DNA of 50,620 nucleotides from NCBI GenBank assembly GCA_947165085.1, contig CAMUZA010000008.1, positions 1-50,620 of the forward strand. The letters run 5' to 3'. A program made the translations under genes and the position numbers. Below the pieces are notes generated by a model. That model did no database searches and had not been told where the DNA came from. It worked only from the letters and a program-made list of their open reading frames with translations. Position 1 is the stretch's first letter. Every line of letters begins with the position of its first letter. Shown here one piece after another: positions 15,146 through 22,788 of the stretch. Source of the stretch: an uncultured Clostridia bacterium (lineage in GTDB: Bacteria > Bacillota > Clostridia > Oscillospirales > Oscillospiraceae).

Positions 15146-17395
15146 TTACCTCGTTATCGTGATCGTTCCGTCCAGGTCGGTGCGGTAGACGGCGGCGCCG
15201 ATCGCCGCGATCCGGTCCAGCACCTCCTGCGCGGGATGACCGTAGGTGTTCTTTCCGACGGAGATGATGACGGTATCCGGCGCGGTCCGGCGCAGCAGCT
15301 CCGCACAGGTGGAGTGCTTTGAGCCGTGATGTCCCGCGATCAGGACTTCCAGATCGGGAAGGTCCTTCGTTGCGAGCAGCATGCGCTCGCCGGCGTCATC
15401 CAAGTCTCCGGTTATCAGTATATCATATTCTTCATCGGACATCAATGCGGATAATGACGCATTCTTGACATTTCCGTCCTCCGGCATGTAAAGATACAGC
15501 ATCCCGCTGCCGAAATTGAGCTTGAGATCCTGCGTGACGAGCAGGACGGGAATACCCGCCTGCTCCGCATAGCGCAGGATCGTCTCCCGGTTGCCCGTGT
15601 GATCGGGAAAATCGGGCACGATGAGCTGCTTGACGCGGACGCGGGACAAAAACTGCAGCGCGCCGCAGACGTGGTCGGTATCGTAATGCGTCAAAATCAG
15701 CGCATCTATGCCCGTATAGCCTCTCGTCAGCAGGGCTCTTGCCGCCTGCTCGCCGTTGTACTCGTCCTCGTCGCCGCCGCAGTCGATCATCACAGCGTTC
15801 CTGTCGTTTTGCAGGAAAATACACTGTCCCTGCCCGACGTCAAAAACCTTGAGTGTGACGCCGGCGGAGCTGTGCATGGAGAAAAAGACCGCGCCGATCA
15901 GCGTGACCAGTAGCGCCGCGAGCAGCAGGCGCAGCTTGTAGCGCTCCTTCCTGCACAGGAAGAACACGAAGATCATCAGATACGCCGTCAGCAGCCACGC
16001 GACGACGTAGCCGCTGTCGGTATAGACCGCGGCGTAGGGGATTTTTGCGAGCAGGCTGCTCACCCACAGAGCATAGCGGAACAGCCACGAAACCAGCCAC
16101 GCGATCGCCGCACCGGCAGGCGCGCAGACAAACGCCGCAATTGCGGCAAAAAACGAAAGACTGAACGCCGCGCTGAGCGCGGTCAGCGTCAGAAGATTCG
16201 TCAGCGGCCCGATCAGCGACACCGAGCCAAAGATGCGCGCAACGAGGGGCGCAGTAAAGACCGTTGCGGCAATCGAGGTTGCAATAATGACCGAAACGTG
16301 TTTTCGGAAGCGGTAGAGAAATCCTTTCTTATCGCGCATTGGGTCGTCATGTGCGGACTTTATCAGGAAATGATAAATCTTCGGCGATAGCAGGAGTATC
16401 CCCGCCATGCAGGAGAACGAAAGCTGCAGGCTGACGTTCGCGATCGCCCACGGGTTGACCGCAAGCAGGATCAAAAGCGCAAGACTCAGCGAAGTCGGCG
16501 CGTCGTTCTCCCGACGCACCAGCGGCGCGATCAGCAGCACGATGTTCATGATGACGGCGCGCGTCACCGACGGTCCGAAGCCGAGCATCGCAGCGAAGAA
16601 GAACAGCACGGGGATGCTGATGATCGTCGCCAGTCTTCTTCTCTGCCGGCAGAGCATCATGAGAATGCCGACCAGCAGCGACACATGCATGCCGGAAACG
16701 GCGAATACGTGGGTAATGCCCGCCACGGAGAGCGTATTGCGCGCCTCAAAGGACAGCCCGCTGCGGTCGCCGGTCAGAATCGCCTTTGCAAAGCCGGCGG
16801 TATCGTCCGGGAAGACCAGATCGATCCGGTCCTTCATCTTCGCCGTAAGCAGCGTGGGATAGCACGACAGCGGCGTTTTCTCCGCTTTTTCGACCGTCAG
16901 CGCGCCGCGCTGCAGACCGAGCAGCGAAATATCGTTGGACTGATAGTACAGATTGTTCTCGTCGCCGCTGCCGCGGGAGACGTCGATCACGTCCGCTTTG
17001 ACGGTGACGGTATCGCCGAGCGATACGTCCTCCGGCGGGCAGTTCAGATACATTGCCATTCTGCCGCCGCCCAGCCGCACGACGACGTGACAGCCGTAAT
17101 CCGTCTTCACCGGAACGGAGCAGACCTGCGCGCTGACCGTTCGATACTCGCCGCAGAGCTCGCGCATTGGCGCGAGCTTCAGGGCCTCGTAGCCCCACGA
17201 CCACAAGAGACCGACCGCCGCGCCCAGCGCGGCGATCCGCACGCGCTTGACGTTGTCCGTGCGGAAGAAACGCAGAACGAGTATTCCGGCAAGCAGGGCG
17301 CCTGCCGTGACGATTGCCCACACCGGTGGAAGCAGCCAGACGTACGCCGCTGCCGCCATCGCGAAGGAAAACGAAAAGATCGCCAGTCTGCGCAC
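15146..17395 (-). CDS. comEC: ComEC/Rec2 competence DNA-uptake channel
   Basis: Membrane channel that carries single-stranded DNA into the cell. The 749-residue product has N-terminal membrane segments and a DUF4131 region, a competence domain (about residues 205-475, with FAVSGMHVSLLVGIL) and a C-terminal metallo-beta-lactamase domain (about 515-749) with LTHYDTDHVCG (HxxxDH) and AGHHGSKHS. The full length suggests an active gene. Start is GTG 17395 after GGAGGAGAGGGAACAGAC. No comEA or comEB lies next to it. A terminator at 17425-17446 parts it from hinT, so expression is probably partly independent of the alaS run. Confidence 0.93.
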   Translation of the reverse strand: MRRLAIFSFSFAMAAAAYVWLLPPVWAIVTAGALLAGILVLRFFRTDNVKRVRIAALGAAVGLLWSWGYEALKLAPMRELCGEYRTVSAQVCSVPVKTDYGCHVVVRLGGGRMAMYLNCPPEDVSLGDTVTVKADVIDVSRGSGDENNLYYQSNDISLLGLQRGALTVEKAEKTPLSCYPTLLTAKMKDRIDLVFPDDTAGFAKAILTGDRSGLSFEARNTLSVAGITHVFAVSGMHVSLLVGILMMLCRQRRRLATIISIPVLFFFAAMLGFGPSVTRAVIMNIVLLIAPLVRRENDAPTSLSLALLILLAVNPWAIANVSLQLSFSCMAGILLLSPKIYHFLIKSAHDDPMRDKKGFLYRFRKHVSVIIATSIAATVFTAPLVARIFGSVSLIGPLTNLLTLTALSAAFSLSFFAAIAAFVCAPAGAAIAWLVSWLFRYALWVSSLLAKIPYAAVYTDSGYVVAWLLTAYLMIFVFFLCRKERYKLRLLLAALLVTLIGAVFFSMHSSAGVTLKVFDVGQGQCIFLQNDRNAVMIDCGGDEDEYNGEQAARALLTRGYTGIDALILTHYDTDHVCGALQFLSRVRVKQLIVPDFPDHTGNRETILRYAEQAGIPVLLVTQDLKLNFGSGMLYLYMPEDGNVKNASLSALMSDEEYDILITGDLDDAGERMLLATKDLPDLEVLIAGHHGSKHSTCAELLRRTAPDTVIISVGKNTYGHPAQEVLDRIAAIGAAVYRTDLDGTITITR

Positions 17396-17424
17396 GTCTG
17401 TTCCCTCCTCTCCTTCTGTACAAA

Positions 17425-17446
17425 GGGACGGGGGTTGCCCCGTCCC
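17425..17446 (-). terminator. Intrinsic terminator between hinT and comEC
   Basis: Stem GGGACGGGG/CCCCGTCCC (17425-17446), small loop, followed on the minus strand by TTTGT. Lies 11 bases beyond the hinT stop. Confidence 0.6.
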
Positions 17447-17456
17447 TTAAAAGCTA

Positions 17457-17795
17457 TCAGTTGAAGCTGCCGAGCGTCTTGCCGCCAAGCACGTGGAAAT
17501 GCAGGTGCTTTACCGTCTGTCCGGCGTCCTCGCCGCAGTTGGTGACGACGCGGAAGCCGTCTGCGAAGCCGAGCTCCGCCGTCAGCTTCGCGATGACTGC
17601 GAAGATGTGGCCGACCAGCGCGGCGGAGTCTTCCGTGATCTCGTTTGCCGCTGCGATATGCTGCTTCGGCACGACCAGAAAATGCTGCGGCGCGAGCGGC
17701 TGAATGTCGTAGAACGCATAGCAGCGGTCGTCCTCATAGACCTTCTTCGAGGGGATCTCCCCTGCGATGATCTTACAGAAAATGCAGTTATTCAT
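17457..17795 (-). CDS. HIT-family (HinT) purine nucleoside phosphoramidase
   Basis: Histidine-triad nucleotide hydrolase of 112 residues. The N terminus CIFCKIIAGEIPS is typical of HinT (a zinc-binding Cys pair), and the catalytic triad HLHFHVLGG lies near residues 97-105. Probably cleaves AMP-lysine or other AMP amidates. Start ATG 17795, 10 bases after alaS stops, so it is likely co-transcribed with alaS. Confidence 0.94.
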   Translation of the reverse strand: MNNCIFCKIIAGEIPSKKVYEDDRCYAFYDIQPLAPQHFLVVPKQHIAAANEITEDSAALVGHIFAVIAKLTAELGFADGFRVVTNCGEDAGQTVKHLHFHVLGGKTLGSFN

Positions 17796-17805
17796 ATTCT
17801 ACTCC

Positions 17806-20445
17806 TTATTTCGCATTCGCGCTGACGTAGTCGTCAACGATCGCCAGCGCGTCGTCCAGCTTGTTGAAATCCTTGCCGCCGCCCATCGCGGAATCGGGTT
17901 TGCCGCCGCCGGAGCCGCCGCAGACCGCGCAGACCTCCTTGACGAGCAACCCCGCCTTGACGCCGCGCGCTACGGCTTCCTTGCCGCAGACGGCAAGGAT
18001 CGTGATCTTCTCTCCCTGTGTGCTCGCCAGAACGGCGACGACGTCGTCCGCGCGGTCGCGGAGCTGGTCGCCCATCTTGCGAAGGTCGTTCGGCGCGAGG
18101 TCGCTGCGCAGCGCGGTCAGCACCTTCAATCCGTTCACCGACTTCGCGGAGAACAGCACGCGGTCGATGTCGCCGCCGAGGAGCTTGTCCTTCATGCGAT
18201 CGATGTCCTGCTTGAGCTCCCTGATCTCGGTCATTACGCCCTGCGCACGGGAAATGAGATCCTTCGGCGTGGTTTTCAGCGTCTCCGCCGCCGCCAGAAT
18301 CGTGCGGCTGAAGCTCTCCATCTGCGCAAGGACGCGCTTGCCGGTATACGCCTCGATACGGCGCACGCCGGACGCGACGGAAACCTCGGAGAGAACGCGG
18401 AACGGGCCGACCTTCGCGGTGTTGTCCAGGTGCGTGCCGCCGCAGAATTCCAGAGAATCGTCGCCCATCTTGACGACGCGGACGGTGTCGCCGTATTTTT
18501 CACCGAACAGCGCGGTCGCGCCGAGCTTTTTTGCCTCTTCGATCGGAAGAACGAGGGTCTCGACGTCCGTGCCGTTCAGGACCATATCCATGACCGCAAG
18601 GTTGATCTTCATCATTTCCTCATCGGTCACGGCGGAGAAATGCGTAAAGTCAAAGCGCAGATGATCCGGCTCGACCAGAGAGCCCGCCTGATGGCAGTGC
18701 TCGCCGAGCACGCGGGTCAGCGCGGTCTGCAAAAGGTGCGTCGCCGTATGCGCGCGGCGGATGGCGTTGCGGCGGTCGGCGTCAACCGCGGCGGTCAGCG
18801 TGTCGCCGAGCGCGATCGCGCCCTTGAGGACCTTGCCGTAGTGCATATACTTGCCGCCCTTGTTTTTCTGCACGTCGTTCACGAGGAATTCAACGCCGTC
18901 CGCGCTCAGCGTGCCATGGTCAGCGACCTGGCCGCCCATTTCCGCGTACATCGGGGTCTGATCGAGCACGATGATCGCGTCCATACCCTCGGAAACGGAG
19001 CCGCACAGTTCCTCGTTGGAGATGATCGCGACGACCTTGCCGTCCGCGTTCAGCGTATCGTAACCGACAAATCTGCTCTCCGGCACCTCTTTGCCGAACT
19101 CAATGCCTGCCCAGCCGAGATCGCCCAGCGCCTTGCGTGCCTCTCGGGCGCGCTGCTTCTGCTCCTGCATCTGCTTGGCAAAGGCTTCCTCATCCACGCG
19201 CATGCCGACCTCTTCGACCATTTCGTTCGTCAGGTCGATCGGGAAGCCGTAGGTGTCGTAGAGCTTGAAGGCGTCCTCGCCGGAGAAAACCGTTTCGCCC
19301 TTCGTCTTGTGTCCGTCCAGCATTTCGGCAAAGATCTTCATGCCGCCGTCGATCGTCTTGCAGAAGTTTTCTTCCTCGGTCTTGATGACGCGGGTGATAT
19401 ACGCCTGCTTCTCACGCAGCTCGGGATACTGGCACTCATTTTCGTGTACGACCGTGTCCACGACTTCGAAGAGGAACGGTTTGTTCACGCCCAGCAGCTT
19501 GCCGTGACGCGCGGCGCGGCGCAAAAGGCGGCGCAGGACGTAGCCTCTGCCTTCGTTGGATGGCAGAACGCCGTCGCAGATCAGGAAGGTCGCGGCGCGG
19601 ATGTGGTCGGTGATGACGCGCAGAGACACGTCCATCTTATGGCTCTTGCCGTAGGACGCGCCGGTCAGCTCCGTGACCTTATTGGTAATATTCATGACGG
19701 TGTCGATATCAAACAGGGAGTCGACGTCCTGGCAGACGACTGCCAGACGCTCCAGACCCATGCCGGTGTCGATATTCTTCTGCTTGAGCTCGGTATAATT
19801 GCCCTTGCCGTCGTTGTCAAACTGGGAGAAGACGTTGTTCCAGACCTCCATATAGCGGTCACAGTCGCAGCCGACTTTGCAGTCCGGCTTGCCGCAGCCG
19901 TACTTCTCGCCGCGGTCGTAGTAGACCTCGGAGCAGGGACCGCACGGACCGGAGCCGTGCTCCCAGAAGTTGTCTTCCTTGCCGAAGCGGAAAATTCGGT
20001 CGGCGGGAACGCCGATCTCCTTGTTCCAGATCTCGAACGCCTGCTCGTCGTCCTGATAGATGGACGGATACAGACGCTCCTTTTCCAGTCCGCAGACCTC
20101 AGTCAGGAATTCCCAGCACCAACGCAGCGCCTCGGGCTTAAAATAATCGCCGAACGAGAAGTTGCCGAGCATCTCAAAATAGGTGCCGTGGCGTGCAGTC
20201 TTGCCGATGTTGTCGATGTCGCCCGTGCGGATGCACTTCTGGCAGGTGCAGACGCGGTGACGGGGCGGCTCCTCCTCGCCGGTGAAGTAGGGCTTCATCG
20301 GGGTCATGCCCGCGTTGATGAGCAGGATGGACTTGTCGTGCTGGGGAACCAGCGGGAAACTGGGAAGACGCAGGTGTCCTTTGCTCTCGAAGAAAGACAG
20401 GAACATCTCGCGCAGTTCGTTTACGCCGTATTTTTTCGTTGCCAT
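17806..20445 (-). CDS. alaS: Alanine--tRNA ligase
   Basis: Charges tRNA-Ala. The 879-residue product matches bacterial AlaRS in full: the class II aminoacylation domain (about residues 1-240, from the start FFESKGHLRLPSFPLVP), tRNA-binding domain, editing domain (about 550-700, with HTATHLL and FCGGTHLDNT that bind zinc) and C-Ala/DHHA1 domain (about 730-879, ending in GGSGGGKPDSAMGGGKD). Start ATG 20445 behind GGAGGAATAATCC. Its leader is a T-box riboswitch ending in a terminator, so expression rises when uncharged tRNA-Ala builds up. Confidence 0.98.
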   Translation of the reverse strand: MATKKYGVNELREMFLSFFESKGHLRLPSFPLVPQHDKSILLINAGMTPMKPYFTGEEEPPRHRVCTCQKCIRTGDIDNIGKTARHGTYFEMLGNFSFGDYFKPEALRWCWEFLTEVCGLEKERLYPSIYQDDEQAFEIWNKEIGVPADRIFRFGKEDNFWEHGSGPCGPCSEVYYDRGEKYGCGKPDCKVGCDCDRYMEVWNNVFSQFDNDGKGNYTELKQKNIDTGMGLERLAVVCQDVDSLFDIDTVMNITNKVTELTGASYGKSHKMDVSLRVITDHIRAATFLICDGVLPSNEGRGYVLRRLLRRAARHGKLLGVNKPFLFEVVDTVVHENECQYPELREKQAYITRVIKTEEENFCKTIDGGMKIFAEMLDGHKTKGETVFSGEDAFKLYDTYGFPIDLTNEMVEEVGMRVDEEAFAKQMQEQKQRAREARKALGDLGWAGIEFGKEVPESRFVGYDTLNADGKVVAIISNEELCGSVSEGMDAIIVLDQTPMYAEMGGQVADHGTLSADGVEFLVNDVQKNKGGKYMHYGKVLKGAIALGDTLTAAVDADRRNAIRRAHTATHLLQTALTRVLGEHCHQAGSLVEPDHLRFDFTHFSAVTDEEMMKINLAVMDMVLNGTDVETLVLPIEEAKKLGATALFGEKYGDTVRVVKMGDDSLEFCGGTHLDNTAKVGPFRVLSEVSVASGVRRIEAYTGKRVLAQMESFSRTILAAAETLKTTPKDLISRAQGVMTEIRELKQDIDRMKDKLLGGDIDRVLFSAKSVNGLKVLTALRSDLAPNDLRKMGDQLRDRADDVVAVLASTQGEKITILAVCGKEAVARGVKAGLLVKEVCAVCGGSGGGKPDSAMGGGKDFNKLDDALAIVDDYVSANAK

Positions 20446-20461
20446 GGATTATTCCTCCGAA

Positions 20462-20708
20462 TAAAAAATATACCCCGCCCCAAAGTTAGGGGCGAGGTCA
20501 GTCGCGGTACCACCCTAATTGCCGCAAACCGGTCTTTGCGCGGTCCAGCGGTATCTTAGTCATCCGGTAACGCAGATGAGGCGTCCTGCTCGTCGCAGGC
20601 GGCTCGGAAGTGGCGGTCTGTGATTCCGGCGCGGGGCTTGCACCGTTTCCCCGCTCGCTGCTTCCATTCGCACAGATTGGCTTCCTCAACGCATATTTCG
20701 CATTTTAC
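20462..20708 (-). promoter_or_regulatory. T-box riboswitch leader of alaS
   Basis: About 245-base leader between the promoter and alaS. The T-box core AGGGTGGTACCGCG lies at 20516-20503, and is followed by a terminator with stem CCTCGCCCC/GGGGCGGGG (20497-20473) and TATATTTTTT (20472-20462). Upstream sequence holds stem I and stem III-like hairpins. Uncharged tRNA-Ala should bind through a specifier codon and the UGGN of the T-box to form the antiterminator. I could not place the specifier with certainty by eye. Confidence 0.95.
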
Positions 20709-20714
20709 GCAGTC

Positions 20715-20743
20715 ATTTTAGCAGGAAACACGCGGATTGTCAA
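20715..20743 (-). promoter_or_regulatory. Sigma-A promoter of alaS
   Basis: Minus strand TTGACA (20743-20738), 17-bp spacer, TAAAAT (20720-20715). The -35 hexamer contains the TGA stop codon of the S4-domain gene upstream, so the two genes are packed with no spare bases. Confidence 0.85.
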
Positions 20744-21528
20744 CCATAAATTCCGACGGTCAGCGCAAGTCTTCCCTTTCGCGTTTCACCGCCCGACTGC
20801 AGGATTTTCAGCTTTCCGCAGCCGCGCACGGAGAGCTCGTCACCCTCCGCGACCGCGCGGTCGGGCTTGCAGCAGGTCAGGCTGTTGACCGCGCATTTCC
20901 CCGCGTGGATCGCATCACACGCGCTGCCGCGGCTCATGTGAAACGCGGCGGCGATCACGCCGTCGAGGCGCAAAGACGACACCGTGACGCGAAGCTCTTT
21001 TATCTTCTGCGGCGCTTTCTTCGCCTCAGACAGCGCGATCGGCTCCAGGCGCAGATGCTGCCGTCCCGCTCCGGTCAGGTTGTCAAGCAGGTAGCGCTCC
21101 AGCTCGGCAAGGACAAACATATCGCAGGACGTTTCGTGCAGGCAGATATCCCCCACCGCGTCGCGGCGGATGCCAGCGCCCATGAGCGCGCCTAAAACGT
21201 CGCGGTGCGTCAGCGCGTTCTCCTCATAAAACGAGGCGCGAAGACAGACGATCGGTCCGCCCGTAAAATAGTCTTCTTCTTCAATATAGTCCGGCAGCCA
21301 ATACGCGATCTTGCGCTCCGCCTCCGGGATCCCGCCGAAAAAGCGGCACTCCGGCAGCAGCAGCCTGACCAGCGCCTGCTCCCGCTGCGACAAGAACGCG
21401 GTCGCAGCCGGCGTCTGCCGCTGCGCGGCGCGCTCCAGCCGGTCGCAGACGCGCACCAGCAGCATCCGTTCCTCTTCACTTTCCGCAATTGCGGCGATCT
21501 GTCTGTTTCGTTCCATTGGTTTCCCCAT
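20740..21528 (-). CDS. S4-domain RNA-binding protein, YlmH-like
   Basis: Protein of up to 262 residues with an N-terminal YlmH-type region (about residues 20-180, with FFGGIPEAERKIAYWLPDY) and a C-terminal S4 RNA-binding domain (about 180-245, from LRLDGVIAAAFHMSRG to VAEGDELSVRG). YlmH proteins bind ribosomes or stalled 50S subunits and are often in the division cluster; here the gene sits upstream of alaS instead. Two starts are possible: ATG 21528, directly after a hairpin and without a good ribosome-binding site, or ATG 21516 with GGGG six bases ahead; the second would shorten it by four residues. Confidence 0.85.
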   Translation of the reverse strand: MGKPMERNRQIAAIAESEEERMLLVRVCDRLERAAQRQTPAATAFLSQREQALVRLLLPECRFFGGIPEAERKIAYWLPDYIEEEDYFTGGPIVCLRASFYEENALTHRDVLGALMGAGIRRDAVGDICLHETSCDMFVLAELERYLLDNLTGAGRQHLRLEPIALSEAKKAPQKIKELRVTVSSLRLDGVIAAAFHMSRGSACDAIHAGKCAVNSLTCCKPDRAVAEGDELSVRGCGKLKILQSGGETRKGRLALTVGIYG

Positions 21529-21532
21529 AAAG

Positions 21533-21558
21533 ACAGCCCTGCCGGTCGGCAGGGCTGT
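21533..21558 (-). terminator. Hairpin between the small membrane protein and the S4 gene
   Basis: Perfect 11-bp stem ACAGCCCTGCC/GGCAGGGCTGT with a four-base loop, 10 bases after the stop of the gene at 21569, then CTTTATGG on the minus strand. It looks like a terminator, but it stands only four bases before the first possible start of the S4 gene, so it may instead weaken read-through or mask that start. Confidence 0.5.
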
Positions 21559-21568
21559 ATCGTTTCGT

Positions 21569-21889
21569 TCAGGAAAGCGGCTCGGTGATCGCGTTCCGCT
21601 CTTCTATGGAGTCTTCCATCATGTCCTTCGCAAAATCGTTCGCATAGTCGAAGATCATATCCTCATAGCGGAAATGGAACCCGAGCTTGTTCTCCACCTT
21701 ACCGAAAATCGCCTTCACGGGATCGGAGTCTTCTGCGACCTCGGTTTCTTCTTCCACAACGTCTTCGTCCTCGATCAAATAAGGTTCAAAGAAACCATGG
21801 ATAAACTTTTTCGCGGCAAAAAAGCCGATTACCAGCGCCAGCGCCAGCACGCCGACTTTGATCCAGACCGTCCACCAGTAACGGCGCAT
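21569..21889 (-). CDS. Small single-pass membrane protein of unknown function
   Basis: A 106-residue protein that I do not recognise. One membrane helix (about residues 9-30, VGVLALALVIGFFAA) is followed by a positively charged loop, an acidic stretch (IEDEDVVEEETEVAEDSD, about 39-56) and a mostly helical C terminus rich in Asp and Met. Start ATG 21889 has an excellent site, AAAGGAGGGAGTTCG. It lies between udp and the S4 gene and is probably co-transcribed with udp. No catalytic motif is visible. Confidence 0.75.
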   Translation of the reverse strand: MRRYWWTVWIKVGVLALALVIGFFAAKKFIHGFFEPYLIEDEDVVEEETEVAEDSDPVKAIFGKVENKLGFHFRYEDMIFDYANDFAKDMMEDSIEERNAITEPLS

Positions 21890-21943
21890 CGAACTCCCTC
21901 CTTTCCGGTGATTTGACGCAGTTTTGTCAAAAAAGTTCCGAAC

Positions 21944-22714
21944 TTATTTCGCAGCCTTATCCTGCGCGATCAGGAGCTTCAGCGCTTCGACGCCGACGCG
22001 GACAGCCGCGGAGGTATCTTCGCTCATCTTCTGATCCAGACCTGCGGCCTCGCGTTCCTGATTCCAGATGACGTGGAAGCAGGAGCCGCAGCGGCACTTC
22101 AGCGCGTCCGCAACGACGAACAGCGCGGCGGATTCCATCTCGCTGGCAAGAACGCCGAGGCGCTTCCATGCTTCCCACTTCTGCAGAAGCTCATAAGAGA
22201 CCGGCATCTTCGCGGGGCTGTGCTGACCGTAGAAGGCGTCCTTGCACTGCACGACACCGACGTGGGTCGTCTTGCCCATTGCCAGCGATGCCTGACGCAG
22301 CGCAATCGTCACATCCAGATTGGCGACGGCGGGATACTCGATCGGCGCATATTCCATGGAGGTGTGCTCGAAGCGGATCGCGCCCGTTGCAACGACGATA
22401 TCGCCGGACTGCACGTCCAGATTGATGCCGCCGCAGGTGCCGACACGGATGAAGGTGTCCGCGCCGATGTTATGCAGCTCTTCCATGGCGATCGAAGCGG
22501 AGGGCCCGCCGATGCCGGTGGAGCAGACGCTGACCTTTTCGCCGAGCAGGGTGCCGGTATAGATATTATACTCGCGGTTTTGTGCAACATGCACAGGATT
22601 ATCAAAGAGTTTCGCTATCGACTCGCAGCGGCCGGGATCACCGGGCAGGATGCAGTAACGACCGACATCGCCCTCAACGCAGTGGATGTGGAACTGTTTT
22701 TCGAGCTTTTGCAT
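21944..22714 (-). CDS. udp: Uridine phosphorylase / nucleoside phosphorylase
   Basis: Nucleoside phosphorylase of 256 residues in the PNP/UDP family 1. It shows the phosphate-binding [10 protein letters not shown] (about residues 22-31), [18 protein letters not shown] (about 62-79), IRVGTCGG (about 89-96) and the catalytic ASEMESAAL near residue 188. The pattern favours uridine phosphorylase over purine phosphorylase, though the split is not certain. It splits uridine into uracil and ribose-1-phosphate for salvage. Start ATG 22714 after AAGGAGTGTCATATC, with its own consensus promoter. Confidence 0.9.
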   Translation of the reverse strand: MQKLEKQFHIHCVEGDVGRYCILPGDPGRCESIAKLFDNPVHVAQNREYNIYTGTLLGEKVSVCSTGIGGPSASIAMEELHNIGADTFIRVGTCGGINLDVQSGDIVVATGAIRFEHTSMEYAPIEYPAVANLDVTIALRQASLAMGKTTHVGVVQCKDAFYGQHSPAKMPVSYELLQKWEAWKRLGVLASEMESAALFVVADALKCRCGSCFHVIWNQEREAAGLDQKMSEDTSAAVRVGVEALKLLIAQDKAAK

Positions 22715-22750
22715 GATATGACACTCCTTAATTCATAGTATGGTATGTTA

Positions 22751-22779
22751 ATTATAGCGCATACTGCCGGAAATTTCAA
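22751..22779 (-). promoter_or_regulatory. Sigma-A promoter of udp
   Basis: Minus strand TTGAAA (22779-22774), 17-bp spacer, TATAAT (22756-22751). Separates udp from polC, which ends 10 bases further up. Confidence 0.85.
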
Positions 22780-22788
22780 GCAGAATCA

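Noticed and set aside
17767-20559. A 930-codon open frame on the plus strand opposite alaS.
   Set aside because: Mirror frame of a GC-rich gene; the minus strand encodes a complete alanyl-tRNA synthetase and the plus-strand product has no recognisable domain.
20462-20708. Leader of alaS considered as a possible new regulatory RNA.
   Set aside because: It carries the exact T-box core and terminator, so it is a known class.
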